Assembly (NCBI RefSeq): GCF_000469505.1
Contig: NZ_KI272867.1
Coordinates: 1-64,000 of the forward strand
DNA length: 64,000 nucleotides
Direction of reading: 5' to 3'
Source of the DNA: Leptotrichia sp. oral taxon 215 str. W9775
GTDB lineage: Bacteria; Fusobacteriota; Fusobacteriia; Fusobacteriales; Leptotrichiaceae
The position numbers and the translations under genes are program-made. Position 1 is the stretch's first letter, and each line of letters starts with the position of its first letter. Shown here in pieces: positions 44,720 through 54,240 of the stretch. The notes under the pieces are model-generated. The model was not told the origin of the DNA. It searched no databases and saw nothing but the letters and a program-made list of their open reading frames with translations.

Positions 44720-46813
44720 TTAAACCGAACAACTTATACACTCCTCAATCGTAGCCTTTCTTGTTCTTGTATAATAAAGAGATTTCAATCCTAATCTATG
44801 TGCATAAACATACAGTTTCGCCAGATCTCTTGTTGTATCTGTACTTTTATTAAATAATATTGTAGAAATTCCCTGATCTACGTGTCTCTGTATTACAGAC
44901 ACAAGTTTCAGTATATTTTTCTGATCCATATCATATGCAGACTTATAGAAGAAATAATTATCATTTGTCAGGTAAGGCATTGGATAGAATGTAGTACTAT
45001 CTCCATATTCCCTTACTTCTATTGTATCCACAACAGGCATTATGGAAGCTGTAGAGTTCATTATGTAAGATGTAGACTGATTTGGTGCAATAGCCATTCT
45101 ATAAGCATTGTAAACACCATATTTCATTACATCTTCCTTCAATCTTGCCCAGTCATCCTGAGTTGGGATATGTATCCATTCAAACAGTTCCTTTACTTTG
45201 TCAGTCTGTGGCAAGTATTCATTTTCAAGGTATTTATTAAAATAATTTCCATTTGCATATTCCGACTTATCAAAATCCTTAAATGTTTCTCCTTTTTCTC
45301 TTGCTATTTCCATAGATCTTTCAAGCGAGTAGAAATTCACCATCATGAAGAATACATTACAGAAATCAAGTGCTTCCCTGCTTTCATACATTATGAAGTT
45401 CTTTGCAAAATATCCATGCAGGTTCATTGCTCCAAGTCCTACACTGTGAAGCTCCTCATTTGCCTTTTTGATTGAAGGCACTACATCAATGTTTGTTAAA
45501 TCCGACACTGTTGTCAGTGAATCTATCGCAGCCCTTGTAGCTTCCCTTATTCTTTTATTTTCCATTACTGTGGCAATATTAAGTGATCCCAGATTACATG
45601 AAATTCCTCTTCTTATAACATCTTCCTCAAAATATGAATTTATATCTGAAACTTCTGAAAGCTGCATTATTTCTGTACATAAATTTGAAAATTTCACAGA
45701 ACCTATTTCCTTCAGGGCATGTTCCTTATTTGCATTGTCCTTAAAGAATAAATACGGATATCCGCTTTCCTTCTGTGTCTGGGAAATTTTAATTAATAGT
45801 TCCCTTGCGTTAATTTTTTTCTTTTTAACATTTGGATTATCAACCAGTTTTTCATACATTTCGTTCATATCCATTTCATCCAGATATTGACCATATTCTA
45901 AAAATACAGTATGAGGATGGAATGTATAGCAGATTTCATCTTCCCTTGCCAGTTCCATAAATTTATCCGGTACAATTACCCCTATTGAAAGAGATTTTAT
46001 TCTTATTTTTTCATCTACATTTATCTTTTTACAGTCTAAAAACTCATTAATATCAGAATGGAATACATTCAAATAGACAGCTCCTGCTCCTGCCCTCTGA
46101 CCCAACTGGTTTGCATATGAAAAAATATCCTCCATTATTTTCATAATAGGCAGTACTCCTGAAGCTCTTCCTTCAACACCTTTTATAGATTCTCCCCTTG
46201 CCCTTACTTTAGAAAGATTTATTGATACTCCCCCACCAATTGAAGAAAGTTTCATTGCAGAATCAAACACATATCCTATTCCACTCAGATTATCTCCCAT
46301 TTCATCTAGGAAACATGATACAAGCTCTCCAGATCTCTTTTTCCCTGAATTAAGAAATGTAGGTGTGGCAGGCTGATATTCCTGATTTATCAGCATTTCT
46401 GCATATTCCATTGCCTTATTCTTATTTCCCTGTGCCAGATACAATGAAACAATGGATATTCTATCTTCATATCTTTCAAGAAACTTTTCCCCTGTGTCAT
46501 CCCTTAAAGCATAACTTTGATAAAATTTCGATGCACTCATAAAAGAAGCAAATCTGAATTTCTTATTATACACTGACTTAAATACTTCTTTTATTTCTTC
46601 AAATGTATACATGTCATAAAAATTTATATAATAATCATTTTCAATAAGATAGTCCATTTTTTCCTTTAAATTATGAAAAAACACTGTATTTTTGTTTACA
46701 TAATCTATAAAATAGGAGTAAACAGCTTCCTTGTCCTTTTCAAGCTGAAATTCTCCATCCTTTTTTACCATTATCTCATTATTTAAATATATCCATTTTT
46801 TTGCTTTTGCCAA
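44720..46813 (-). CDS. nrdE: Class Ib ribonucleotide reductase alpha subunit
   Basis: This 697-residue catalytic subunit reduces ribonucleoside diphosphates. Active-site cysteines are visible: SGELVSCFLDEMGDNLSGI (first redox Cys), RRGISCNLGSLNIATV (finger loop with the radical Cys), and the C-terminal CISCSV pair that exchanges electrons with a thioredoxin or NrdH. SIGGGVSINLSKVRARG and MAIAPNQSTSYIMNSTASIMP are family blocks. It follows nrdI by 34 bases. Confidence 0.95.
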   Translation of the reverse strand: MAKAKKWIYLNNEIMVKKDGEFQLEKDKEAVYSYFIDYVNKNTVFFHNLKEKMDYLIENDYYINFYDMYTFEEIKEVFKSVYNKKFRFASFMSASKFYQSYALRDDTGEKFLERYEDRISIVSLYLAQGNKNKAMEYAEMLINQEYQPATPTFLNSGKKRSGELVSCFLDEMGDNLSGIGYVFDSAMKLSSIGGGVSINLSKVRARGESIKGVEGRASGVLPIMKIMEDIFSYANQLGQRAGAGAVYLNVFHSDINEFLDCKKINVDEKIRIKSLSIGVIVPDKFMELAREDEICYTFHPHTVFLEYGQYLDEMDMNEMYEKLVDNPNVKKKKINARELLIKISQTQKESGYPYLFFKDNANKEHALKEIGSVKFSNLCTEIMQLSEVSDINSYFEEDVIRRGISCNLGSLNIATVMENKRIREATRAAIDSLTTVSDLTNIDVVPSIKKANEELHSVGLGAMNLHGYFAKNFIMYESREALDFCNVFFMMVNFYSLERSMEIAREKGETFKDFDKSEYANGNYFNKYLENEYLPQTDKVKELFEWIHIPTQDDWARLKEDVMKYGVYNAYRMAIAPNQSTSYIMNSTASIMPVVDTIEVREYGDSTTFYPMPYLTNDNYFFYKSAYDMDQKNILKLVSVIQRHVDQGISTILFNKSTDTTRDLAKLYVYAHRLGLKSLYYTRTRKATIEECISCSV

Positions 46814-46847
46814 CTTCTTTCCCTCATTTCTAAATTTTTTTCATATA

Positions 46848-47219
46848 TTATTTATTTTCAATACTATTTATAAAATATTCCACCTGAACGTGTGTTCCTG
46901 ACAGTTCAAACTTCATCAATACTGGAATTCCATATTTCTCTTCTATGTTATCTGCTGCTTTTCCAAATAGCGTTCCCCAGTTCATATTTCCACTTGAACA
47001 TACTGATTCTATGTATTTTCTGTTATTTTCATTTTCCAGAAATTTTTCTGTCGTACCGGGAGTTTCTCCAAAATTAGTAGTAAATGTTACTAAATGCCCT
47101 TTCTCTGATATTTCCATATTATCAGTTATCTTAATAAAATTCCATTCCGGCTTTTCTTTTTTTAGTTTATCTATAAATCTTTGTACATTTCCTGTTTTTG
47201 AATCATAATATACAAACAT
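46848..47219 (-). CDS. nrdI: Flavodoxin-like ribonucleotide reductase activator NrdI
   Basis: This 123-residue flavoprotein supplies oxidant to assemble the Mn2-tyrosyl radical of NrdF. FMN-binding signs are YYDSKTGNVQRFIDKL and TTNFGETPGTTEKFLE; the GNMNWGTLFGKAAD segment is typical. It precedes nrdE as in most class Ib operons. Confidence 0.93.
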   Translation of the reverse strand: MFVYYDSKTGNVQRFIDKLKKEKPEWNFIKITDNMEISEKGHLVTFTTNFGETPGTTEKFLENENNRKYIESVCSSGNMNWGTLFGKAADNIEEKYGIPVLMKFELSGTHVQVEYFINSIENK

Positions 47220-47280
47220 AATTTATATCCTTTCATTATGGCTTTTATGCCTTTATAAATTTATGAAACTAAGTCTGAAG

Positions 47281-47650
47281 TATAAATAAAAAAGAGGCTG
47301 CTTTAAAAACAGAAATTTTTTGATAATTAATCTATCATTTACAGGTTGAATGAGTTATCTCAAAATATAGAAATCAACTATATAAAAATTATATTTATGA
47401 ATTATGTTTAAATTTCACAATGTAAAACAGGAAATGAATCTAGAAAAAATCATTGTCCGAGCCTTTAGGTAAGTTTTTGATTTTTTCTTAATGAATGACT
47501 GTTTTACATAAGTGAAATTACAGTAAATGAGTAAATATATTTTTTATATATAGTAAATGAATAAATATATTTTTTATATTTAACTTTTACTTTCTATATT
47601 TTGAGATAACTGCAAATTTCTATTTTTAAGACCGCCCCTTTTTATAAATA
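47281..47650. mobile_element. Palindromic MITE-like element (354 bp) with flanking TATAAATA repeats
   Basis: The segment 47289-47642 is one imperfect palindrome. The ends match (AAAAAGAGGCTGC on the left, AAAAGGGGCGGTC from the right). Inside, a 20-bp perfect pair lies at 47354-47373 and 47591-47610, another pair at 47411-47430 and 47499-47519, and an 11-bp core stem at 47442-47452 and 47478-47488 around a 25-base loop. The left arm has about 30 extra bases. TATAAATA occurs on both flanks (47281-47288, 47643-47650), a possible target duplication. No coding capacity. Confidence 0.65.
47522..47581. repeat. Two tandem 30-bp repeats inside the palindromic element
   Basis: Units at 47522-47551 and 47552-47581 start AGTAAATGAGTAAATATATT and AGTAAATGAATAAATATATT and differ at two positions. 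They explain part of the arm asymmetry. Confidence 0.7.
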
Positions 47651-47682
47651 TATACGTTTCTCCAGATAATTTTTATATATAA

Positions 47683-47922
47683 TTATATCATTGCTATTAA
47701 TTCTTTCAATTCTTCAGGATTGAAACCAATCGTTCTTTTTATTTCTTCATCCTGATCCAGAAGTATTGTTGTAGGCACTGTTCTTACTTTATATTTCATT
47801 GCAAGTTCAGGGTTATTAAATGGATTTACCTTTTCATATTCAACTCCGCTTTTATCCAGTAAATCTGACACCATTACACATGGATTGCAATCTGCCTTTT
47901 CAAATTTAATCAGTTTTTTCAT
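47683..47922 (-). CDS. Thioredoxin-like small redox protein, probable NrdEF electron donor
   Basis: This 79-residue thioredoxin-fold protein has the active site ADCNPCVMVSDLL, the cis-Pro region VRTVPTTILLD, and a short C-terminal helix. It is the size of NrdH or glutaredoxin-like donors. It lies first behind the NrdR-type promoter and upstream of nrdI and nrdE, so it probably reduces NrdE. The ATG at 47922 follows AGGAGAAACTGAA; longer upstream frames (to 48021) run into the regulatory region and are not used. Confidence 0.85.
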   Translation of the reverse strand: MKKLIKFEKADCNPCVMVSDLLDKSGVEYEKVNPFNNPELAMKYKVRTVPTTILLDQDEEIKRTIGFNPEELKELIAMI

Positions 47923-48015
47923 TTCAGTTTCTCCTCTTCCTAAATTGCCGCATATTGATTTAAATAGCAATTTAATGTTTTTCATTATTTTTTCTGTTGT
48001 CTTTTCAAAACAAAA

Positions 48016-48063
48016 ACACAAGATGTTGTGTTTGTATTTTTTCTATTAGGTTATATCTAGTAT
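48016..48063. promoter_or_regulatory. Tandem NrdR boxes
   Basis: ACACAAGATGTTGTGT (48016-48031) matches the NrdR consensus ACACWATATATWGTGT at 14 of 16 positions. A weaker AGGTTATATCTAGTAT (48048-48063) matches at 11 of 16. The boxes start 32 bp apart, the spacing seen for paired NrdR sites. The second overlaps the -10 of the leftward promoter and the first covers the early transcript, so binding would repress. Confidence 0.75.
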
Positions 48064-48087
48064 AACTATTATTTTGATTTTTTGCAA
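48059..48087 (-). promoter_or_regulatory. Promoter of the nrd locus
   Basis: Minus-strand TTGCAA (48082-48087), a 17-base spacer and TATACT (48059-48064), giving a leader of about 130 bases before the thioredoxin-like gene. Confidence 0.7.
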
Positions 48088-48275
48088 CATATTTATTCTG
48101 TGAAAAAAATTAAAGGATTTTAATCTTTATTCTTTACACAAGACATTCCAATTACTATAAAATTGTCAATACGTTTTATATATATAATTTTTATAAAAAA
48201 ACAATTGTTATTCATATTTTCTTTTAATCTTTTGTATATACATTTATATCTTTTTGTGATATAATCATTTATATG

Positions 48276-48303
48276 TTGAATTTTACATAATAATGTATAT
48301 AAT
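48276..48303 (+). promoter_or_regulatory. Promoter of metH
   Basis: TTGAAT (48276-48281), a 16-base spacer and TATAAT (48298-48303), about 60 bases before the start. A second candidate, the extended -10 TGATATAAT at 48257-48265, lies just upstream. Confidence 0.5.
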
Positions 48304-48363
48304 GATATAATATTACATTAAAAAATATATCAATTTAATTGTAAATCGGGAAAGGAATGATTG

Positions 48364-51300
48364 ATGACTAGTAACAATAACTATGACAATAATGACATAA
48401 ATAAGCACTACAAGGAATCCTACAGTCTTCTTAAAAATGATCTGGATAGTAAAATCGTTATGATTGACGGGGCTATGGGAACAATGATACAGCAGCAAAA
48501 ACTTACTGCCGAAGACTTTGGTGGAGAAAAATACGAAGGATGCAACGACTACCTTGTACTTACAAAGCCTGAAGTTATAAAAAATATACATAAAACTTAC
48601 CTTAAGGCCGGAAGTGACATTATAGAAACAAATACCTTCGGTGCACTTGATATAGTCCTTAAGGATTATGATCTGGAAAATAAGTCATTTGAAATGAATA
48701 AAGCCGCCGCTGAAATTGTAAATAAAGCAATTAAGGAATACAGGGAAGAAAATCCTGAAGAAAAGAGAAATCTTTATGTGGCAGGGGCACTGGGACCTTC
48801 AAATAAGTCAATAAGTGTCACTGGAGGAGTAACATTCAATGAACTTATACATTCTTACTATACTGCTATTTCCGGATTGCTCGAAGGTGGAGTAGATATA
48901 ATCCTTTTTGAAACAATTCAGGATACAAGAAATTTAAAGGCGGCATATTTAGGATTTCAGAAGGCTACGTCTGAAAAGTATCCTGTTCCGCTTATGCTTT
49001 CATTTACTATTGAAAGTACAGGAACTACTCTTGCTGGACAGACTGCCGATGCATTTTATTATGCAGTAAATCACATGAATCCACTGTCTATTGGGTTAAA
49101 CTGTGCTACAGGACCTGAGTTTATGACACAGTTCCTGAAAACTCTGAATAACGTTTCTGATACATATATTTCAGTATATCCAAATGCCGGTCTTCCAAAT
49201 GAGGAAGGTGTGTATGAAGAAACTCCGGATACACTTGCTGCAAAGATAGAGCCTTTTTTCCAGGAAAAACTTTTAAATATAGTTGGTGGATGCTGTGGTA
49301 CTACTCCACAGTACATAGAAAAAATAAAGGCAAAAAGTATAAACTACGAACCAAGATCAATTAAGGAACATCAGGATACAAAGAACGCAGTCAGTGGGCT
49401 TATTACACTGAATCCTCCTGCTGACAGGCCTATTTATGTAGGTGAAAGAACAAATGTAATTGGTTCACGTATATTTAAAAATCTGATTGCAAATGAAAAA
49501 TTTGATGAAGCAACTGAAGTGGCAAGGCTACAGATAAAGGGAGATGCTGATGTAATCGATATATGTCTTGCAAATCCTGACAGGGATGAAATCAGTGATA
49601 TGAAATCATTCCTTGAAAAGGTTGCTAAATTTGCAAAAGTACCTATAATGCTTGATTCCACTGACATAAATGTAATAAAGGAAGGACTTACATATCTTCA
49701 GGGAAAAGGTATTATAAACTCCATAAACCTTGAAGATGGAGAGAAAAAATTTGCTGATATGTCAGAACTGATTAAAAAATTTGGAGCTTCTGTCGTTGTT
49801 GGGCTTATAGATGAAAGTGGAATGGCAGTTTCACTTGAAAGAAAACTTGAAGTTGCAAGAAGAAGCTATAAACTGCTGACAGAAAAATACGGTATTGATG
49901 AGAGGGATATAATTTTTGATACACTTGTATTCCCAGTTGCTACCGGAGATCAGAAATATATCGGTTCAGCCACTTCCACTATTGAAGCAATAAGGGAAAT
50001 TAAAAAGGAAATGCCAAATGTAAAGACGATACTTGGAGTAAGTAATATTTCCTTTGGACTGCCTATTGCAGGAAGGGAAGTTCTGAACAGCTACTATATG
50101 CAGAAAGCTTATGAAGCAGGACTTGACTATGCCATTGTAAATACTGAAAAACTGATTAATATGTCAGATATTTCTGATAGGGAAAAAGAACTTTCTGAAG
50201 CGCTGCTGTTTAATACAAATGATGACACTGTTGCAGAATTTGTTGCATTTTACCGTGAAAAGAAAGGTGTGGAAAAAAAGGCGGATACAAGTAATATGAC
50301 TCCTGAGGAGCAAATTGCAAACCTTGTTGTTGAAGGAAGTAAAAAGGATTTAGTTCCTCTGCTTGATAAGCTGCTTGAAAAGTATACTCCGCTTGAAATT
50401 ATAAATGGACCTTTAATGACAGGAATGGATGAAGTTGGAAGGCTTTTCAATAAAAATGACCTTATTGTTGCTGAAGTTCTTCAAAGTGCTGAAGTAATGA
50501 AGGCTTCTGTTTCACATTTGGAACAGTTTATGGAAAAATCTGATTCTGCAACAAAGGGAACTGTTATTATGGCAACTGTTAAGGGAGACGTTCATGATAT
50601 TGGAAAAAACCTTGTAGGAATAATAATAGGAAATAATGGATACAATGTTATTGACCTTGGAATTAATACCCCTGCAGAAAAAATAAGGGAAGCTATTATA
50701 ACAGAAAAAGCTGATTTTGTCGGACTTTCAGGACTTCTTGTCAAGTCTGCCGCTGAAATGGTTAATACCGTGGCTGTACTTCGTGATGCAGGAATTAATA
50801 TTCCTATATTTGTAGGTGGTGCCGCCCTTACAGAAAAATTTACAATAAATAAAATTGAACCTTCATATGAAAATAATATTGTAATTTACTCTAAAGATGC
50901 CATGACTGCACTTGCTGACCTTAATAAAATGATTGTACCTGAAAAATTTGAAGAATTTAAGGGATATCTTCAATCAAGAAGGGAACTTATGCTTGTAAAG
51001 GATGAAAAAGCTCTTGAAAGACTTAATGTCCGTCAGACTTTTGGAGAATCTGCTGAAACATTTGATTATTCAAAAATAAAAAAACCTGAATATGACTTTG
51101 AAAAGATTTACAAGCCTGAAACCCTTAATAAACAAATAATTACAAACATTAATGCTAAAGATGTATTTAAATATATGAATCTTCAAATGCTTATTGGAAA
51201 ACACCTTGGAATGAAATGGGTTATAAGTGACCTTCTTTCAAAAAAGGATCCTAAAGCCATGAAAATATATAATGAAATTCTTGACATTATAAATCATGGA

Positions 51301-51879
51301 GATGAATATTTTGATATTAAGGCTGTTTACAAATATTATCCATGTAGAAAAAATGGTGAAAAAATAGAAATTCTTTCTGATGATTTATCAGAAGTTCTGG
51401 AAACATTTGAATTTCCAAGACAGACATGGGGGCAGTATTTATCACTTAATGACTACATTCATCCAACAGAAATAGATTATATAGGTATGTTTGTTGCAAG
51501 TGCAGGGGAAAAATCCAGAATTGTTTCAAATGAACTGATAAGCAAAGGTGAATTTTACAGAGGCCACCTTGTAAATTCATTGGGACTTGAACTTGCTGAA
51601 TCTGTAGCTGAATACGTTCATACTATAATGAGAAAAGATGTGGGAATTATAGATAAAGATATAAGTATTGATGATGTTCTGAAGGCTAAATATCAAGGAA
51701 ACAGATACTCTTTCGGATACCCTGCCTGTCCTGACCTATCCGATCAGGAAAAGCTGTTTGGATTATTAAAGCCTGAAAGATTTGGTATTAAACTTACTGA
51801 AGGATATATGATGTATCCTGAAGCTTCTGTAAGTGCTATTGTATTTTCACAGCCTTTCTGTAAATACTTCAATATATAA
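48364..51879 (+). CDS. metH: Cobalamin-dependent methionine synthase
   Basis: This 1171-residue enzyme methylates homocysteine from methyltetrahydrofolate through cobalamin. Domains in order: homocysteine-binding (MIDGAMGTMIQQ; zinc Cys in GLNCATG near residue 245 and VGGCCGTTP near 308), pterin-binding (GERTNVIGSR; GVSNISFGLP), B12 cap and Rossmann domain with the axial His in KGDVHDIGKNLVG near 743 and GLSGLLVKS, and the C-terminal SAM-binding reactivation domain (GYPACPDLSDQ, EASVSAIVFSQP). The ATG at 48364 follows AAAGGAATG; a TTG codon just before it is not preferred. No cobalamin riboswitch was recognised upstream. Confidence 0.96.
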   Translation: MTSNNNYDNNDINKHYKESYSLLKNDLDSKIVMIDGAMGTMIQQQKLTAEDFGGEKYEGCNDYLVLTKPEVIKNIHKTYLKAGSDIIETNTFGALDIVLKDYDLENKSFEMNKAAAEIVNKAIKEYREENPEEKRNLYVAGALGPSNKSISVTGGVTFNELIHSYYTAISGLLEGGVDIILFETIQDTRNLKAAYLGFQKATSEKYPVPLMLSFTIESTGTTLAGQTADAFYYAVNHMNPLSIGLNCATGPEFMTQFLKTLNNVSDTYISVYPNAGLPNEEGVYEETPDTLAAKIEPFFQEKLLNIVGGCCGTTPQYIEKIKAKSINYEPRSIKEHQDTKNAVSGLITLNPPADRPIYVGERTNVIGSRIFKNLIANEKFDEATEVARLQIKGDADVIDICLANPDRDEISDMKSFLEKVAKFAKVPIMLDSTDINVIKEGLTYLQGKGIINSINLEDGEKKFADMSELIKKFGASVVVGLIDESGMAVSLERKLEVARRSYKLLTEKYGIDERDIIFDTLVFPVATGDQKYIGSATSTIEAIREIKKEMPNVKTILGVSNISFGLPIAGREVLNSYYMQKAYEAGLDYAIVNTEKLINMSDISDREKELSEALLFNTNDDTVAEFVAFYREKKGVEKKADTSNMTPEEQIANLVVEGSKKDLVPLLDKLLEKYTPLEIINGPLMTGMDEVGRLFNKNDLIVAEVLQSAEVMKASVSHLEQFMEKSDSATKGTVIMATVKGDVHDIGKNLVGIIIGNNGYNVIDLGINTPAEKIREAIITEKADFVGLSGLLVKSAAEMVNTVAVLRDAGINIPIFVGGAALTEKFTINKIEPSYENNIVIYSKDAMTALADLNKMIVPEKFEEFKGYLQSRRELMLVKDEKALERLNVRQTFGESAETFDYSKIKKPEYDFEKIYKPETLNKQIITNINAKDVFKYMNLQMLIGKHLGMKWVISDLLSKKDPKAMKIYNEILDIINHGDEYFDIKAVYKYYPCRKNGEKIEILSDDLSEVLETFEFPRQTWGQYLSLNDYIHPTEIDYIGMFVASAGEKSRIVSNELISKGEFYRGHLVNSLGLELAESVAEYVHTIMRKDVGIIDKDISIDDVLKAKYQGNRYSFGYPACPDLSDQEKLFGLLKPERFGIKLTEGYMMYPEASVSAIVFSQPFCKYFNI

Positions 51880-51920
51880 TATTACTTATTGCAATATATA
51901 TTTTTAACAATTATTAAATT

Positions 51921-51961
51921 GTCTGATTTTTATGAACACCTATTAAAATCAGACTTTTTTT
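51921..51961 (+). terminator. Terminator of metH
   Basis: GTCTGATTTT (51921-51930) pairs perfectly with AAAATCAGAC (51945-51954), followed by TTTTTTTATT. Confidence 0.9.
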
Positions 51962-53592
51962 ATTAATCAGAACATATATTTAACCAATGTTGGTAAAAAT
52001 TCTTATGGAATTTATGGTAAAAATGTAATGACAGGAATAAACTCTAAAATAAATGTAGGAGTGGATTATTCTCTAACGGTAACTCTGTAACTGTAAATGG
52101 AGAATTGAATATAAGTCCTAATGAAGCTGTTAGAGTATTTACATCAGGAAACGGTCCTATGAATGTAACAAATAATGCTAACGTAATTACAATCGGTGAC
52201 AATTCTTATGGATTTGTCTTAAGAAGTGGAGCTACGCCTGAAAGAATACAAGCAAATGGAGGAACTACAGGACTTGGAGCTACTACATTTGTAAGTAATA
52301 CACCTAGTGTAACGCTGGGAAATGATGCAGTATATGCTTACTCAGCTGATTCTTTGGGAACTGTTACAAATAATACAGCAATAACTACTACAGGTTCAAA
52401 TAACTACGGATTATACTCAGCAGGAAATGTTGTAAATAATGCTTCAGGAAATATGAATTTAACTTCCGGAGTAGGAAATGTGGGAATTTACAGTATTGAA
52501 AATGGAAATGCAAAAAACTATGCAACAATAGATATAGGTTCATCTGACAGAGATAACAAATATTACAGTATTGGTATGGCTGCAGGATACTACAATGAAA
52601 ACACAAGACATATTGAACAGACAGGAACAGTTGAAAACCATGGTACAATAAATGTAAATAATGATTATGGAATTGGAATGTATGCTGTTGGAAATGGTTC
52701 AAAAGCAGTAAACTATGGTACTATTAATCTTGATGGAAAAGGTACAACAGGAATGTATCTTGATCAGAATGCAACAGGAATAAACTACGGTACTATCCAG
52801 ACTTCTGCCACTCCATCAAACAATGAAATAATTAGAGTCGCTTACCTTCATGAAGATGAAACAGTAAAATTGGGTAATACAAGTGGATGGTATGCAGGAG
52901 CTGTATATAATCAGTTTAAATTTAAAGATATCGGTGGATCAAAAGAAAATCAGATAATGCTGAAATCAGGAATATTTAAATCTGTACCATTTGATCATAA
53001 TAACAGTTTAAACTGGACTATTTCTGCTGAAGGATTTATCTCAAGAAATGAAATGAATAGAAAATTTTTAGTTCTTGATGAAATTTTTAATGCAAATTCT
53101 CATTACTATGCATACGGAGCCGCTGTTAAAAATGAAATATCCAAAGCCTTCAGAACAAGTGAAAGAACAAGTATCACTCCATACGGAAGCTTAAAACTTG
53201 AATATGGAAGACTGTCTAAAATTAGTGAAAAGAGCGGACAGGCTAGATTGGAAGTTAAAGAAAATGACTACTATTCAGTTAGACCGGAAGTCGGTATTCA
53301 GTTCAAATATAAGCAGCCAATGGCTGTAAGAACGACTTTTACTACTTCCTTAAACTTAGCTTATGAAAATGAGCTTGGAAAAATAAATGATATCAGCAAT
53401 AGAGCAAGAGTAAACTATACTACTGCTGACTGGTATAATCTAAGAAATGAAAAAGAAGATAGAAAAGGTAATTTTAAAGCTGATTTGAATTTTGGAATAG
53501 AAAATCAGAGATTTGGTGTAACACTAAATACAGGATATGATACAAAAGTTGAAAATATAAGAGGTGGAATTGGATTTAGAGCAATCTACTAA
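51962..53592 (+). pseudogene. Truncated, frameshifted autotransporter (type Va) with intact C-terminal barrel end
   Basis: Coding-like sequence starts right after the metH terminator with no start codon or signal peptide (INQNIYLTNVGKNSYGIYGK). A frameshift near 52062-52070 is needed to join it to the long open part (NGNSVTVNGELNISPNEAV onward). The passenger shows glycine/asparagine repeats of beta-helix type (NYGTINLDGKGTTGMYLD). The C-terminal 250 residues look like an autotransporter barrel ending GGIGFRAIY with the terminal aromatic residue. An internal ATG at 52105 would make a 495-residue product without export signal. It is probably a remnant or donor for recombination with full-length copies elsewhere. 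Confidence 0.75.
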
Positions 53593-53736
53593 TAAAATTT
53601 TTGTGTCATTATATGGCAAAGTGTAAACTAATAATAAGTTATATCATTTATATGTAGAAATATAAAAATAAAAAAGTATACAATACTATAATCTTCTTAC
53701 AGTAACAAACAAATATTATGAAGAGGTGACTTAATT

Positions 53737-54180
53737 ATGAAAGCAAGTAAAAAAGTATTAACAGTTGTACTAGGAGCAGCTTTAATTGGAGGTTTATTAC
53801 CAGTAAACGGTTATTCAAAACCTAAGAAAGGACAAAAATCTGCTATTCAGCAATTACAGGAATTTTTTGCAAAGGAAGAAGCTGTAGAGAAAAAAGAAAC
53901 TCCTGCTGTAACTTCTGAACAGGAAGAAAAACCTGCTGCTGAAGTTATCAAAAAAACTTTTACATGTGGTAAGGAAACAATTACTGTTGAATATGGTGAT
54001 GGTGAAAAAGCAATACTTACTGACGGAAAAGGTAAAACACATGAACTGGCTATTACAAAAGCTGCCAGTGGAGAACTTTACAGTAACAAAGAAGGTGTTT
54101 CCATTCATATGAAAGGAAACGATGGAGTATACACATCATCTTCTACTGCTGAAGATGTTAGCTGCGAAATAAGCAAATAA
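53737..54180 (+). CDS. Secreted MliC-type lysozyme inhibitor domain protein
   Basis: This 147-residue protein has a signal peptide (KVLTVVLGAALIGGLLPVNGYS), a charged Pro/Glu/Lys-rich linker, and a C-terminal MliC-like domain of about 75 residues. The domain has FTCGKETITVEYGDGEKAIL, ITKAASGELYSN, MKGNDG and a closing SC, so the two Cys may form the family disulfide. MliC proteins block C-type lysozyme in the periplasm or at the outer membrane, which suits an organism exposed to saliva or mucosal lysozyme. There is no lipobox, so it may be soluble. GAGGTGAC precedes the ATG. Confidence 0.75.
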   Translation: MKASKKVLTVVLGAALIGGLLPVNGYSKPKKGQKSAIQQLQEFFAKEEAVEKKETPAVTSEQEEKPAAEVIKKTFTCGKETITVEYGDGEKAILTDGKGKTHELAITKAASGELYSNKEGVSIHMKGNDGVYTSSSTAEDVSCEISK

Positions 54181-54240
54181 TACTTTATTCTTTCATTTAT
54201 CATTAAAAATAGATATCTATATGTAATAAAAATTTAGAAT

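Larger units (their letters stand above)
47923..48363. other. Divergent control region between nrd locus and metH
   Basis: This 441-base spacer contains the leftward nrd promoter with two NrdR-like boxes, the rightward metH promoter, and otherwise AT-rich sequence. No riboswitch fold was recognised. Confidence 0.6.

Noticed and set aside
44882..45890. Long rightward ORFs opposite nrdE
   Set aside because: They mirror nrdE codon usage on the other strand, lack ribosome binding sites and have no protein-like motifs.
48088..48363. Cobalamin or SAM riboswitch ahead of metH
   Set aside because: No B12-box or SAM-I-like core could be found and the leader after the best promoter is only about 60 bases.
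51899..51920. Small hairpin AACAATTATTAAATTGT after metH
   Set aside because: Short and AT-rich; the adjacent GTCTGATTTT stem is the convincing terminator.
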